Shown: positions 12,501-24,094, counted from the first letter of the stretch. The stretch: DNA of 64,000 nucleotides from Sebastes aleutianus (GCA_916700875.1 CAKAKS010000067.1:22825591-22889590); one strand, 5' to 3'. Notes: generated by a model from the letters alone, not told the origin. Made by a program: numbers and translations.

Positions 12501-14739
12501 AGGAAATCTATAATCTAATCTAACCTACGGGCAATTTAGAGTCAACAATTAACTTAACCTGCATGTCTTTGGACTGTGGGAGGAAGCTGGAGAACCCAGA
12601 GAAAACCCACGCTAACACGGGGAGAGCATGCAAACTCCACACAGAAGGGCCCCAAGCCGTGTTTGAACCTACGACCCTCTCGCTGTGAGGCAAAATGCGG
12701 GGAAATGTATTACATATTGCGTTGAAGCTGTTCATTACAAAATGCAGCAGATTATTACAAAAAGTGGGTGATATCACATAATCAGGTAAAAATGTATAAA
12801 ATTGTGTCGAGTTATTACATAATGCGGTGTTACAACTTCCTATACAGACAACTGACTACAGTAGGTGTGTCTTCCATCTGCAGTCCTCAATCAAAGGATA
12901 AAGCTGGAGTTAATCTATATTTTTTTCTGTCTACAAATTCCATGAGTCAAAATCACCTACAATTCTTGTGTTAATCGTAATGAAGACACATGTCACCCAG
13001 TACGAAGATGTGGATGTTTTTTTTGCATTTTTTATAGTTTTTGGACAACAGTGGAGCTGTTCAACATCAACTTTTGGATACACAGGTAACATTTGTTAGT
13101 AGGATTAATTAATATTTGGTTTTGGTGTAGTATAAGAAAACGATAGAATATTGCCAGCCTCATCCTAACTTCAAAGTCTGTCATCACTGTAAGTGTGCCA
13201 GTGTTAGCCAAGTAGTGTTCTGTGCAGTGAGTCACTTATCACTCATCCACTCATAACTCAAACAGGAACCTTACCTGAGGATCAGTCAGACGAGTCAGAT
13301 CAGGAGAAAGGTAAAATCGAATTCCGTCGACAGCTCCTGGTAATGTCAGCCCACGGATCAGCAACACAATCAACATCACGTAGGGAAAAGTGGCCGTGAA
13401 GTAGACAACCTGAGAAAGAAGCATCAATACATACTGCATTCAGTGGTGGTGAATTTACACATCAAGGTGCAGGTTTTAATGCGTTTGAAGTTCTATTTAC
13501 ACCCCGTTGATTATAATAGTATACATCTCACCTTTCCTGTCGTCTTGACTCCTTTCCAGATACAGAAATAACAGATGATCCAGCTCAGCAGAAGACATCC
13601 AGCCAGGTCCCAGCGGATACTGCCCATCTCCTCAATTCCTCCAGATAAACCCAGGACTCTCCTCCTGTGTGCAGAAGGAAAATTATGTCAAAATACATTA
13701 TTAGGAAACAACAATTTTGGTGATATGAGTACTTACTGCCAGAATTCTTTAACTGACGATGTTGCATTTTCATTGATGTGGCCATAAATTGAATCATTAT
13801 GACCATAATCAACGCAGTTCTCTTGCAGTGGAAGAGTAAAAGGTAACAAGTTAGAATAGTTAGACGTTTTTAGAATATGCTGCCATGTTGATATTGAGTC
13901 AGCTTTGTAAGAAAAAAATAAGTTTTTTAATACATTTCCAGTTCCTCTTTTAGAAACAAACTACAGTCATTCGTCGCCACTGACTGTAATACTGTACCTA
14001 TATAAGGCCATGGCAGCATCATAATGCAGATGTGTACCTGTGTTCCAGGTGTTGTTGCAGCTGGCCCAGGGGAGTACAGTGTGGAAGGAGGAGAAGAGGT
14101 AGAGGAAAGCCCAAGCCAGGATGACGATATAATACATCACAGTGTATAGCATTATCAAATGACTGCCGTAGCCTAAACCTACCAAAATATGGTCAAATTT
14201 CAACATTAGGTACACCAGTAATGTAACAAGTATTTCAAATATGTGCACTGTATTGAATATAAGTTAGCAGTACCTTCAAATAAAGGACATATTTTCCTCC
14301 AACATGTGATTCCACCCTGACCAGTTAACTGTCCCAGAGATACCTCCAGAAAGAAGATGGGGATTCCACAGGTGAGCAGGAATAAAACATATGGGACCAA
14401 GAAAGCTCCTAAAGGGAAGAATGATGTGAAGTGAAGTGATGAATTATAGTGAGACAAATACAAACACAAAATGTTAATGATCTAGTTTGTTCTCATCTAA
14501 CTTTCTGCTGAACAATACAATGAGACTTTAAATCATGCTTTTATTATACCTCCTCCATTTTTGAAGCACAGATATGGAAATCTCCAAACGTTGCCCAGAC
14601 CGATGATGTGTCCAACTACTGCCAAAAGGAACTCCCTCTTGTTGGCCCACTGGCCTCTCTCGTAACACTTTGCTGGAGCAGGATTTGGACTGTCGTCATC
14701 TTTCATCAGACTCTTCTCTGGATTACCTGCTGGCTCCAT
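6575..14739 (-). CDS. slc6a13: SLC6 Na+/Cl- dependent GABA transporter 2-like, copy A, 15 exons
   Basis: Exons, transcription order: 14739-14550, 14408-14274, 14178-14038, 13821-13737, 13664-13532, 13409-13275, 12189-12086, 11991-11867, 11628-11516, 10799-10662, 10268-10166, 9788-9688, 9525-9355, 9161-9026, 6600-6575. All introns are GT-AG and the frame stays open for 611 aa, the usual SLC6 length. The family imports GABA, taurine, betaine or beta-alanine with Na+ and Cl- through 12 membrane segments at the plasma membrane. Seen: TM1 motif NVWRFPYLCFKNGGG, the extracellular loop 2 cysteine pair in CNNTWNTENC with nearby N-glycosylation sequons, TM6 after VWMDAG, TM8 ending LGLDSE. Oddities: His44 where relatives have Glu, Ala287 in TM6, Glu387 where relatives have Gln, one extra codon in exon 14, and a premature TGA in exon 15. 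Intron 14 carries an LTR-like insertion. The branch is secure; assignment to SLC6A13 rather than SLC6A11, A12 or A6 is by eye. Confidence 0.88.
7400..8896 (+). mobile_element. LTR-like insertion (solo-LTR type) in intron 14 of copy A
   Basis: Compared with copy C, sequence of 1497 bases is inserted cleanly between two parts of intron 14. It starts TGTAGGGA and ends TCCCTACA, giving TG...CA inverted ends. It is flanked by a 4-base duplication TCAG (7396-7399 and 8897-8900), possibly 5 bases. AATAAA lies near 8520. It has no coding sequence of its own. These are the features of a solo LTR; the parent family was not recognised. Inside are a C-run (8220-8235), a CA tract (8412-8430) and an AT-rich stretch (8640-8740). 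Confidence 0.75.
10875..11150. repeat. SINE-like repeat in intron 9 of copy A
   Basis: The stretch contains AAATCAAATCAAATCAA, TTGTCACACAGCACAGAG and CAGGGACTTGAACCGGCAAC, a pattern common in fish SINE-like repeats. A related copy is in the same intron of copy C (44508-44765) but is absent or reduced in copies B and D. This helps order the duplications. Confidence 0.55.
12250..12520 (+). repeat. LINE 3' tail-like sequence in intron 6 of copy A
   Basis: It ends in TACAATGACAATAAAGGAAA followed by repeated ATCTAATC units, a typical fish LINE 3' end. No reverse transcriptase sequence remains. Confidence 0.5.
12527..12700 (-). repeat. Inverted copy of the teleost GATGGATGG-tail repeat family
   Basis: Reverse complement of the 5' part of the repeat seen at 1-219, with the usual TTTGGACTGTGGGAGGAAGC segment. 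It lies in intron 6 of copy A and is not found in the other copies. Confidence 0.65.
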
Positions 14740-14751
14740 CGAGACACGTCC

Positions 14752-16015
14752 GCTGTGTTGAAATATAAGTGATGAGAAATTATTCATTTTTAGGTGTACT
14801 AAGTGCAATATTTTTGCCAGTTTTTAGAGCAATAAAGAAATCTAAAACTCAAGTAATAATCATCAACAGGATCCTTATTTCCAAATGGTCAGCAGTGAAG
14901 TAGAGCAAACACAATTTGTAACGTGCTGAAATAAACCTACCTGTAAAATCTTATGACAGCTTTACTCCAGTTTGGCGAGCCACAGGTACAATACTACAAC
15001 TATGGTGTGCTAAGATGGCCAATCGTGCATCAGTGGTATAAAATGTGTTACCCACTATGTTTAAAAAGCACAGAATCTATGCACCAATATATTGAAATAT
15101 AATGTATTATATGATAGTATATAATTATATTATATATAACTCTCTCTGCACTCTCTGGACTATTTTACAAGATATGAAGAATGAGTAGATAGGCCACTGG
15201 GCGTGGCTGAAGAAGTCTCCATGCTCATTAGTCAATAGATCCTGGTGCAGCAGAGACCACAGATTACTGGTGAATATGCACAAATGGGTGATATTTTCTG
15301 ATGTATCTGAAAGATTATATGACTCAGTGGCCCGTCTTTGCTCTAAAGACCAGCATGACCAGCTATCTGTTCCTTTAATCATAGAACCAAGGTGAAAGCA
15401 AGTCTCAATATCACAACTAGCTGATCTTAGTGTGGTACAGTTGGCACCCTGCATAAAAACACCTTTTGGAGAGATTGAAGCAATTGAAGCAGTGGCTATC
15501 TTCATGCAGATGCTGTGGATCTCATCACAGCCAAAACATTCTCACATAACACTCCCTAAACTGACACAACCACAGAGTTGCTTAATATATAGGTGTAAAA
15601 TTAATATTTTCATGATGTTTTTAGCTGCTTCTCAATGCAACTGAGATATTTTTTCTACACAGTTTGAAGAATAAGAAGACAACACGTGTGTCCAGATGTT
15701 TCACAGAGAACTAAAACATGAATGTAGCCTTAAGGTCAAACAACGTTACTTCTGAAAGACTTAGTTCATTACAAGATGCAGACAAGTTTAACATCACTAT
15801 TTTATCCATTTACAACACAAAAATCGTTTTTTACCAAATTAATTCCCAATTAATGTCTGAATACTCACAGAACTAAATAAGTCTCTGCAGTCTCGGTGAC
15901 CTCTGAATGTAAATCTGTCCCACCAAGGTTGAGAGGAGTTTGGTAAATAGAGAGAGAGCTACTGTAGAGAGCAGAATTGCCACTTCCTCCTGAAGCAAGC
16001 ATGACCTCCTGAAGC
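14752..16015 (-). other. Copy A leader: candidate 5' noncoding exon and leader intron
   Basis: Upstream of the copy A start codon there is an acceptor (CAACACAG) ending at 14753, 13 bases before the ATG. About 1.1 kb further upstream a consensus donor (TTCT followed by GTGAGT) ends a block at 15869. The block 15869-16015 recurs before cassette a' (21703), copy B (33954) and cassette b' (37494), each with the same donor. This suggests a 5' untranslated exon. Its 5' boundary and promoter are not visible. The intron contains AT-rich sequence (15085-15140) and a repeat-like stretch at 15385-15545. Confidence 0.5.
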
Positions 16016-16356
16016 AAGCATGACCACACCTTCTTCCTTCTTCAAGCAGAGAGATACGTGTGTGGATGTGTGGTGAGACTCTGAGGTGTGGCGGCTGCTG
16101 TTGGTCGTCTGCGGTTAGAAAAAAGAAAAACGATAGATGACTGGATGAGAGACAACGTAGTGTAACGTCATACAGACATAACAAGGCTGATGAATGAGAG
16201 AGGCATCCGCCGATACGTTGCACGGAAACACACCGTGTTAATAATAAGCCGACCACCTCACGGTACCACCAGCTGTGAGCTGTGATCCGTTTTTACAGTC
16301 AGGCACCTTGGCGGAGGTCTGCGCTCTCCGAGTGCCGTTCTAGTCTCAACAGTGTC

Positions 16357-16530
16357 CAAAGACATGCAGGTTAGGTCAATTGTTGACTCTAAGTCTGTCG
16401 CTATGTGTCGGCCCTGTGATAGTCTGGCGACCTGTCCAGGGTGTACCCCGCCTTCGCCCAATGTCAGCTGGGATCGGCTCCAGCCCCCCGTGACCCCGAA
16501 TGGGATAAGCGATTACAGATAATGGATGGA
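16357..16530 (+). repeat. Teleost GATGGATGG-tail repeat
   Basis: A shorter copy of the repeat at 1-219. It marks the start of the second duplicated intergenic block. Confidence 0.7.
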
Positions 16531-19262
16531 TCGATATCCTGACCCTAGTGCATGAGACAAATGATCTGATAAAAATCATGTGTGTCCTCCGGTGCTCCTA
16601 GTGACATCTGCAAGATTTCACAGAACGGAGGAAAACAACCAGAGCCAAGCTGGAGCCTTGCCGTCTCTGAGCAGCTGTCAATCACTTGTGAACTCAGATG
16701 AAACGGTCAAACTAGGCAGCGCTGATCAAATATGAATCAATATTCTGTTAATGTCATGCCTATTTCTCGCCTCACATATTTTCAGAAACATCTTGTAATG
16801 TACTGTTTAGCTGTAAAATGAGAAAGTTTGTGAGCACCGCCCACCAGCCGGAGCAAACTTTCTCATTTTACAGCTTTTACAGAGAAGTGTTTGACACTCA
16901 AAACTTTCTGGGGGAGGACCCCCAAACCTAATGTGTCTCCACCAATGTTGAAACGAAACATACTCCCTCGATTTCATCTCCACATGCCATAACTTGAGAT
17001 GATCTTCATGCACTTTCCTTGAATAGTATCAAACTGTAGAAGGAAAAACCATCGGTCTGAGCAATGTTTGGCTAGATCCCATTGGAAGCAAGTTTCAACA
17101 CCACAACTAGCTGCTGGCGTAAAAACACCTTCAGGAGAGACACTATACCACACTGTTGCGGTGGCTTCATGCGGATGCTACAGATCTCTTCAAGGCCAAA
17201 ACAACCACACAAAACACAGAAGGGAGTACTCCGGTCAGGGTCGGCGCCAGAGTGTTAGGGGTGGACGGGCAATCAGCTTTGACGGGGGGGGGGGCATTTT
17301 TTTTATTAAGTGTATATTTAACATTATCATGTTTACACACTGCAAATTTATGCGCACAGGCTCGCACGGACACATGCTGTTATGTCCACAAAAACAGGTT
17401 ATAATGTAACACCGTCTCCTAACTGGATGCTGTCTGTCAATACTGTACTGCCGGTACTGTAGGCCACAGATAACTCTTCAGGCCCGCCCTGCGTCTTGTT
17501 CGTTAAGTTAATAGACACTAAATGTGGACGTTTCACTCAGCAGTTGTTGTCCCTGCTCAGCCTGCTGTAGTGTAACATTAGTCCATTGTTTTATTCCACG
17601 ATACTGAACAAAATAATCCAAACAGGTAGAAGAAGTAAGATGTAAGAGGAGCACAGGGTGCTTTTTACTCTCTTGGTCCTAATTGTGCTTTAATGCACCA
17701 GATTTGTAGGCCAACTTTCTCTCATTTTGTTTCCAATTGAGCTAGATTAAAAAAAAAACACACACACACAAACGGAGCAGATAAAAACGCGGCTTCTTAC
17801 TGAAATATTGTAGTGACGGCTCATAGTATTTCCCATAGTTTCCATAGTTGTCTCTTTGCGCTCTGTGTTCGCGTTTTATTTGAACCATTAGTGAGGTGGC
17901 TGTTATATTTTTTGACAGGTAGCTCGTAATAAAGTTTCACTAGTGAACGCTACGCATATACAGTAACTGCGAGCGTCAATGTTTGTGCTAAAAGTGTCAG
18001 TAATCAAGTTAATATTTTCATTTACATCCAGGACAATTTCACAAAAGCAGAATAAAGTATCCAGGATAAGAGAGAAAGCGAGGCTTGACATAGTCTAGTC
18101 AGTTCATCCTGGCTCAATTGGTTTCACGAAGGCCAAGCCAGGCTGAGGAGGAGCGACTAGGTTGAGCCAGGTGTAAGTAATTCAGATAGATGCGCGTTCA
18201 CTGCTTTCCTCGATAGACCACGAGAACAATCACAGATGTACTGATGCTGAAATGGAGGTAAAGCCAGTGATCCAAGAAAAATAAAAGGTCAAAGCATTGT
18301 GGTGTCCTCTCCCTGTAGTTTCATGAATATACAGTGCACTATATAGTTACTGGTCCAATGAACTTTATCAGCCATTTCTAATCAAAATATATTCATCAAA
18401 CCTCTAACAACAATATGAACAGCAGTCTTCATAAACACAATATAACCGTAATAATGATAATCACATGAATGATTATAAAAATAAAAATGAATGATGATCA
18501 CAATGTTAAAATAACATGTATTCAGTTGGTACTTATTTTTATTAGCCTGCATTAAAATATGGTATTTAAATGCAGGCTAATAAAAATAAAGCAAAATACA
18601 TGCATAAGGTCATGGACTAACTGTAAAAAACACACTGGTTTCTGAACGGAGTGACTGCTGACTGAACAGATAAGACACCAGGATAAATTAAGCCTGGCTT
18701 TTAGCCTGGTCTGGAGCAGGCTATAGCTGCACAGAATAAATGTCCATGGTATCTTATGTGCAACTGCGTTCGTGAAACCGAGTCAAGGCTAAACTGAGCC
18801 AGGATAACTGGAAAACCCCGGCATAAGGGGGTAAGGAGAGCGTGATTTACATATAATCTGCATATACTAAGGAGAGAACGTCACAGCAAGTATGTTAAGT
18901 CTGTTTCTCCCTGCGGTCCTTTTTTCACATAAAACTGGGCTGGTTAGGTTAACTTTTAACTGACATTATGCCTGGCAGAGGTTTGCTGGAACAAGTACTG
19001 ACGTTAGCTAATATGCAAAGCTAATTTTATTATGTGAAAACAACCGAGAGCGGAACCAAACTCAACATACTTGAGGTTTTGACAGTTTCACACCTGGAGC
19101 AATATATGACTTTAGATTTATTGCCCCCCATGGGGAAATTAATTTTCACAGCAATTAACACTCCAGACAATAATAGCATAACAAGAATCAGGCTTTTCCC
19201 AAAGCGAGCCCTTCTGCACCTCAGTGCTCTGTACCTGTGACTATAGGGCAGTATGGGTGAGG
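16530..19262. repeat. Intergenic duplicated block 2
   Basis: Copy of 220-3240 with small indels, including the G-run (17284-17294), the CA tract near 17758, the MITE-like segment and the hairpin. It ends at about 19262, where the sequence switches to the 3' flank type seen at 5890 and 41070. No gene. Confidence 0.7.
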
Positions 19263-19608
19263 CGCGTGATGTCCTGTTCTATTGACAATTTTACCATACC
19301 CACCATACCCAGATCCCAAAGACAATGATGCAACTGAATGTATTCTACTACTCTTTACAACAACTGTGACTGTAAATTTGATGAAAATACACTAAAATAC
19401 ACCATTTATGATACAATTTATAAAAATATACTCAAGCTGTATATGTTTTGGCAATGTTTACATGTTGACTCAAAGTTTTAGTTCAAATCCATATAACCAT
19501 GTTTCAAATGACATGAATCTCCCAAAAACATTGAAATAGTAATAAACACAATGAATGTTGATCAATATCCATATATGACTGAAGAGCTCATAAGAACTGC
19601 ATATACAG
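19263..19608. other. Orphan 3' flank of a deleted transporter copy
   Basis: The sequence matches the region downstream of exon 15 of copies A (5890-6232) and C (41070-41400), but no exon 4-15 remains beside it. It defines one side of the deletion in cassette a'. Confidence 0.65.
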
Positions 19609-19785
19609 TATATATATATATGTATATATATACATATATATATATATATGTATATATATATATCATACAGCTTCTTTAAACAATATTGGATATATATATG
19701 TTGTATATATGACTGTTGTCATATACATATATAAATATATATACGTATATAAATATATATACATATATATATATATATACAAAAA
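19609..19785. repeat. AT-dinucleotide tract at a deletion junction
   Basis: Long TA/AT runs are interrupted at about 19664-19690 by a piece reading CATACAGCTTCTTTAAACAA, the reverse complement of unique sequence at about 6245-6270. The tract joins 3' flank to intron 3 of cassette a'. Confidence 0.75.
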
Positions 19786-19915
19786 TACATAGCATTTTTT
19801 TTTATATTTACATTTCCAGTACCTCTTCTAGAAACAAACTACAGTCATTTGTCGCCACTGACTGTTATTCTATACCTACACAAGGTCATGGCACCATCAT
19901 AATGCAGATGTGTAC

Positions 19916-20584
19916 CTGTGTTCCAGGTGTTGTTGCAGCTGGCCCAGTGGAGTACAGTGTGGAAGGAGGAGAAGAGGAAGAGGAAAGCCCAAGCCAGGAT
20001 GACGATATAATACATACAAGTGTATAGCATTATCATTTGACCACCGTAGCCTACACCTATTGACAAAAATACAATCAAATTTCAACATTAGGTACATCAG
20101 TAATGTAACAAGTATTTCAAATATGTGCACTGTATTGAATATAAGCCAGCAGTACCTTCAAATAAAGGACATATTTTCCTCCAACCGGTGATTCCACCCT
20201 GACCAGTTAACTGTCCCAGAGATACCTCCAGAAAGAAGATGGGGATTCCACAGGTGAGCAGGAATAAAACATAAGGGACCAAGAAAGCCCCTAAAGGTAA
20301 ACAAAATGTTAATGATTTAATACCATTCTTCCAGTCTGTTCTCATCCAACTTTCTTCTGAACAATACAATGAGACTTTTAAATCTTGTTCTCACCTCCTC
20401 CATTTTTGAAGCACAGATATTGAAATCTCCAAACGTTGCCCAGACCGATGATTTCAACGACTATTGACAAAATGAACTCCCTCTTGTTGGCCCACTGGCC
20501 TCTCTTGTCACACTTTTCTGGAGCAGGATTTGGACTGTTGTCATCTTTCATCAGACTCTTCTCTGGATCACTTGCTGGCTCCAT
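19916..20584 (-). pseudogene. Truncated SLC6 GABA transporter-like cassette a' (exons 1-3 only)
   Basis: Exons at 20584-20395, 20290-20156 and 20056-19916 have the same lengths and phases as exons 1-3 of the complete copies and encode the N-terminus through TM3. Exons 4-15 are absent. Intron 3 runs straight into an AT-dinucleotide tract and then into sequence that in copies A and C lies downstream of the gene. Damaging changes are visible: Gly43 is Val, and the invariant RFPY of TM1 reads RFQY; a Cys in TRKI-type loop context (ITCWRK) reads ITGWRK. The frame is open with no stops. Most likely a pseudogene; the exon 3 donor is intact, so splicing to exon 4 of copy A is formally possible. Confidence 0.8.
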
Positions 20585-21702
20585 CGGGACACATCCGCTG
20601 TGTTGAAATGTAAGTGATGTGAAATTATTAATTTTTAGCTGTTGTAAGTGCAATATTTTCTCTGCCAGTCCTTAGAGCAATAAAGAAATCTAAAACTCAA
20701 GTAAATGGTCAGCAGTACAGAAGAGCTAACACAGTTTGCAATGTGCTGAAATAAACCTACCTGTGAAATCCTATAAGAGCTTCACTCAGAAGGCCAATTG
20801 TGCATCAGTGGTATAAAATGTGTTACCGACAGTATGTTTAACAAGCACAGAATCTATGCACCAATATATTGAAATATAATGTATTATATGATAGTATATA
20901 ATTATATTATATATAACTCTCTCTGCACTCTCTGGCCTATTTTACAAGAATTAAAGAATGAGTAGATAGGCCACCGGGCGTGGCTGAAGAAGTCTCCATG
21001 CTCATTAGTCAGTAGATCCTGGTGCAGCAGAGACCACAGATTACTGGTGAATATGCACAAATGGGTGATATTTTTTATGTATCTGAAAGATTTTATGGCT
21101 CAATGGCCCGTCTTTGCTCTAAAGACCAGCATGACCAGCTATCTGTTCCTTTAATCATAGAGCCAAGGTGAAAGCAAGTCTCAATATCACAACTAGCTGA
21201 TCTTAGTGTGGTACAGTTGGCAGCCTGCATAAAAACACCTTTTGGAGAGATTGAAGCAATTGAAGCAGTGGCTATCTTCATGCAGATGCTGTGGATCTCA
21301 TCACAGCCAAAACATTCTCACATAACACTCCCTAAACTGACACAACTGCAGAGTTGCTTAATATATAGGTGTAAAATTAATATTTTCATGATGTTTTTAG
21401 CTGCTTCTCAATGCACCTGAGATATTTTTCTGCACAGTTTGAAGAAATAGAAGACAACACGTGTGTCAAGATGTTTCACAGAGAACTTAAACTTGAATGT
21501 AGCCTTAAGGTCAAACAACGTTACTTCTGAAAGACTTAGTTCATTACAAGTTGCAGACAAGTTTAACATCACTACTTTATCCACATACAACACAAAAACT
21601 GTACAACAAACAGTTAAGCAGGAGACTTGCAACAATGAAGCTGAGAAGTTTGTGTTGAATTTTTTTGCCAAATTAATTCCAAATTAATGTCTGAATACTC
21701 AC

Positions 21703-21832
21703 AGAATGAAATGAGTCTCTGCAGTCTCGGTGACCTCTGAATGTAAATCTGTCCCACCCAGGTTGAGAGGAGTTTGGTAAATAGAGAGAGAGCTACTGTA
21801 GAGAGCAGAATTGCCAATTCCTCCTGATGCAA
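21703..21832 (-). other. Candidate 5' noncoding exon of cassette a'
   Basis: This block matches the putative leader exons of copy A (15869-16015), copy B (33954-34080) and cassette b' (37494-37620). It ends in the same GTGAGT donor. It lies 1.1 kb upstream of the a' start codon. An RNA-level test would be needed to show it is transcribed. Confidence 0.4.
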
Positions 21833-21887
21833 GCATCTACACCGAGCACATTCTCCTGATTCTACAGAGTCAATGTGGCCATCCATT

Positions 21888-21911
21888 CTCTGGATTACTT
21901 GCTGGCTCCAT
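21888..21911 (-). pseudogene. Relic of a further SLC6 exon 1 (start region only)
   Basis: On the minus strand an ATG at 21911 opens the peptide MEPASNPE, identical in type to the start of the transporter copies. It then leaves the family sequence and reaches a stop within a few codons. The sequence from here to about 22400 resembles the leader of copy C (52.68-53.29 kb), not the other leaders. It looks like the 5' end of another gene copy, cut off by a deletion that joined it to the leader of cassette a'. Confidence 0.65.
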
Positions 21912-22399
21912 CGAGACACGTCTGATGTGTTGAAATGAAAGTGATGAGAAATTATTCATCTTTAACTAGTCTAAGTGCAATACCTTCCCTGCTGTACATT
22001 ACATGGACTTTATGTCTTTAGAGCAATAAAGAAATCTAAAACTCAAGTAAATCATCATATACTGAATCCTTATTTCCAACAACACCTACAGTTTATGTGG
22101 CAAATGGTCAGCAGTAAAGTAGAGCAAACACAATTTGTAATGTGCTGAAATAAACCTACCTGTAAAATCCTATAACATCTTCACTACAGTTTGGTGACCA
22201 ACAGGTACAATACTACAACTATGGTGTGCTAAGATGGCCAATTGTGCATCAGTGATATAAAATGTGTTCCCACCATCTTCTCTGTATAATTTGAGAGAAA
22301 AGTGCCACTCTGATGATTTATATATGACATCATAGTGCCAAGGTCAATGTTTCTATGCCATAATCAAAGCGAGCAACTGCAAGAAGGACAAAGGAGAAG

Positions 22400-22780
22400 A
22401 TATTTGTACCATATGTACTTTACCAAATGCCTTTTACCTTTATCCAGTACTAGAAGTATAAAAGTTCCTTTATTTAGTAAATGTAATTGAATAAAATACT
22501 ACATTACACGTTGAAGTAATGTCCTCAAAATTGTACTTAACTTAAAGTACATAAGTAGGATTAGCAAAATGTATTCAAAGTACCAAAAGTAAAATTATGC
22601 ATTATGCAGAAAAATTACCCCTATGACTGCAGATTATTATATCATTTATTTATTGGTACTAATGCAACTTGTGTATTAACTACAACATTTTATTGTTGTA
22701 GCTGGTTGAGGTGGAGCTCATTTTAACTACTTATATACTATTGCATAGTTTATATATATTTCTATAATAATGCATAACAA
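22400..22780. other. Intergenic, AT-rich, no gene seen
   Basis: Nothing recognisable as coding or regulatory. The block between 22250 and 22400 resembles the leader of copy C at 53200-53300. Confidence 0.4.
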
Positions 22781-23110
22781 AACGTTATCGTCTCCGACCG
22801 GGTGCCGGTGTCTTCCCTGTTCCCTCCGGCTGCGGTCGGGAGGCTGAAGCAGGAAAAGCCAACACTAGGATCAGCAGTGATTCATGGAGAGACCTTCATC
22901 TGGTCAGCTAACATTACTGCCAAGCAGGTGAAATATAGAGTTATATTGTGGTTTTAGCTGACGTGTGTCGCCTCACTGTTTTGACGGATGCTCGCTCACA
23001 TTCACGTAGCACGTGCACACGGGTAAGCGCGAGCAACAGGGCACTGACTTTCGTTGACTTAACGGCCACAGGTGTCGCTGTTAAAACCAATTTCTGATTC
23101 TTACAAACAG
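22780..23110 (+). repeat. Unclassified interspersed repeat
   Basis: The stretch containing AACGTTATCGTCTCCGACC and TTCATGGAGAGACC recurs at 51795-51910 inside the hAT-like block. The first part is GC-rich against an AT-rich background. No protein is encoded. Confidence 0.5.
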
Positions 23111-23223
23111 TCCCTTTAAGTTATGACAATTATTTTACAAATAAATCCATTTTTTTTTTTAATTGACTGTTTTGCCAAACACGACCATGCTTTGTTCAAT
23201 GACAATGTTTTTAGCCATGCTAG

Positions 23224-23664
23224 CTGTGTCTGGAAAGGAGTCAAGTGGTCAGGGAAGGTTGGTGAGGGAGATTGCGCTGTGATTTGCTCTTTCCCCTACA
23301 TGATGATCACTGTGCTGCTGATCTGAGGATTCACACTGCCTCAACTCTGGTGTTACGTTTAATCTCTACCCTGACCCAGCACGGCTCACCGATACAGATC
23401 AGCTATGTTGTCAGATTATAGAGCCTGTACAGTAAGGCACACTGAAAAGTGGTATCTGTAAGACTGAGTTCCTTTAAGGAAACAGTATCTGGTATCTGAT
23501 CATACTGTACTGAACATTCTGTTGTACAGTCAAAACATAGATTCATTTGTGTATATTTCAGGTGTGGATGGATGCTGGCAGCCGGGCTTTAGCCTCATAT
23601 TCCCTTTGTGCAGGATGTTTACAAGTTTTAGGAAGCTACAACAAGTATAACAACAACTGCTAAA
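23224..23664 (+). pseudogene. Decayed SLC6 transporter remnant (exons 5-7) on the opposite strand
   Basis: Three pieces match consecutive exons of the family. At 23225-23257 there is CVWKGVKWSGK, the end of exon 5. At about 23284-23405 there is FPYMMITVLLI followed by a stop, then GFTLP, and after a frameshift a stretch reading GVTFNLYPDPARLTD, corresponding to exon 6. At 23562-23664, after a preserved TTTCAG, there is VWMDAGSR and later GSYNKYNNNC with small indels, corresponding to exon 7. Intron-like spacers remain, so this is a duplicated gene remnant rather than a retrocopy. It runs opposite to the array and is much more diverged than the copies are from one another. Confidence 0.8.
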
Positions 23665-24094
23665 AATACGGACAACAAACCTTTTTCTATTCGTTATTTA
23701 CCTTTTATCTACAGCAGGGTTTATGGGCCTCCCCTCTTACTTTCTTATTTCGCTTAGTTACTGATGCCTATGGGATCATGATAATTCTATTCGATCCTAT
23801 ATTGTACATGCAAAACTTTTGTCAAGATAGCCTAATATTGCTGTTTGACATAACTTCAGACTATACAAAATACATAAAAAAGGTCTGTCCTAAGGCATTT
23901 ATTAGTTTCTGACTCTGTGAAGTGGGAAAAACAGTAAAATTCCCCAAAACTACTGTATCTCTGAACTATCTCTTCAACCAAATCACACACGTGATATCAA
24001 CAACGTCATCAATGTCATCATCATCATGAATATCCTAATCAACGTCAACAACATCCTCATCCAACATCCAAGGTGGAAAGGGACTCTGCGGATC

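Noticed and set aside
19609..19785. TATA-rich tract as a promoter
   Set aside because: It is a dinucleotide microsatellite at a deletion junction, downstream of the truncated cassette and not before a gene.
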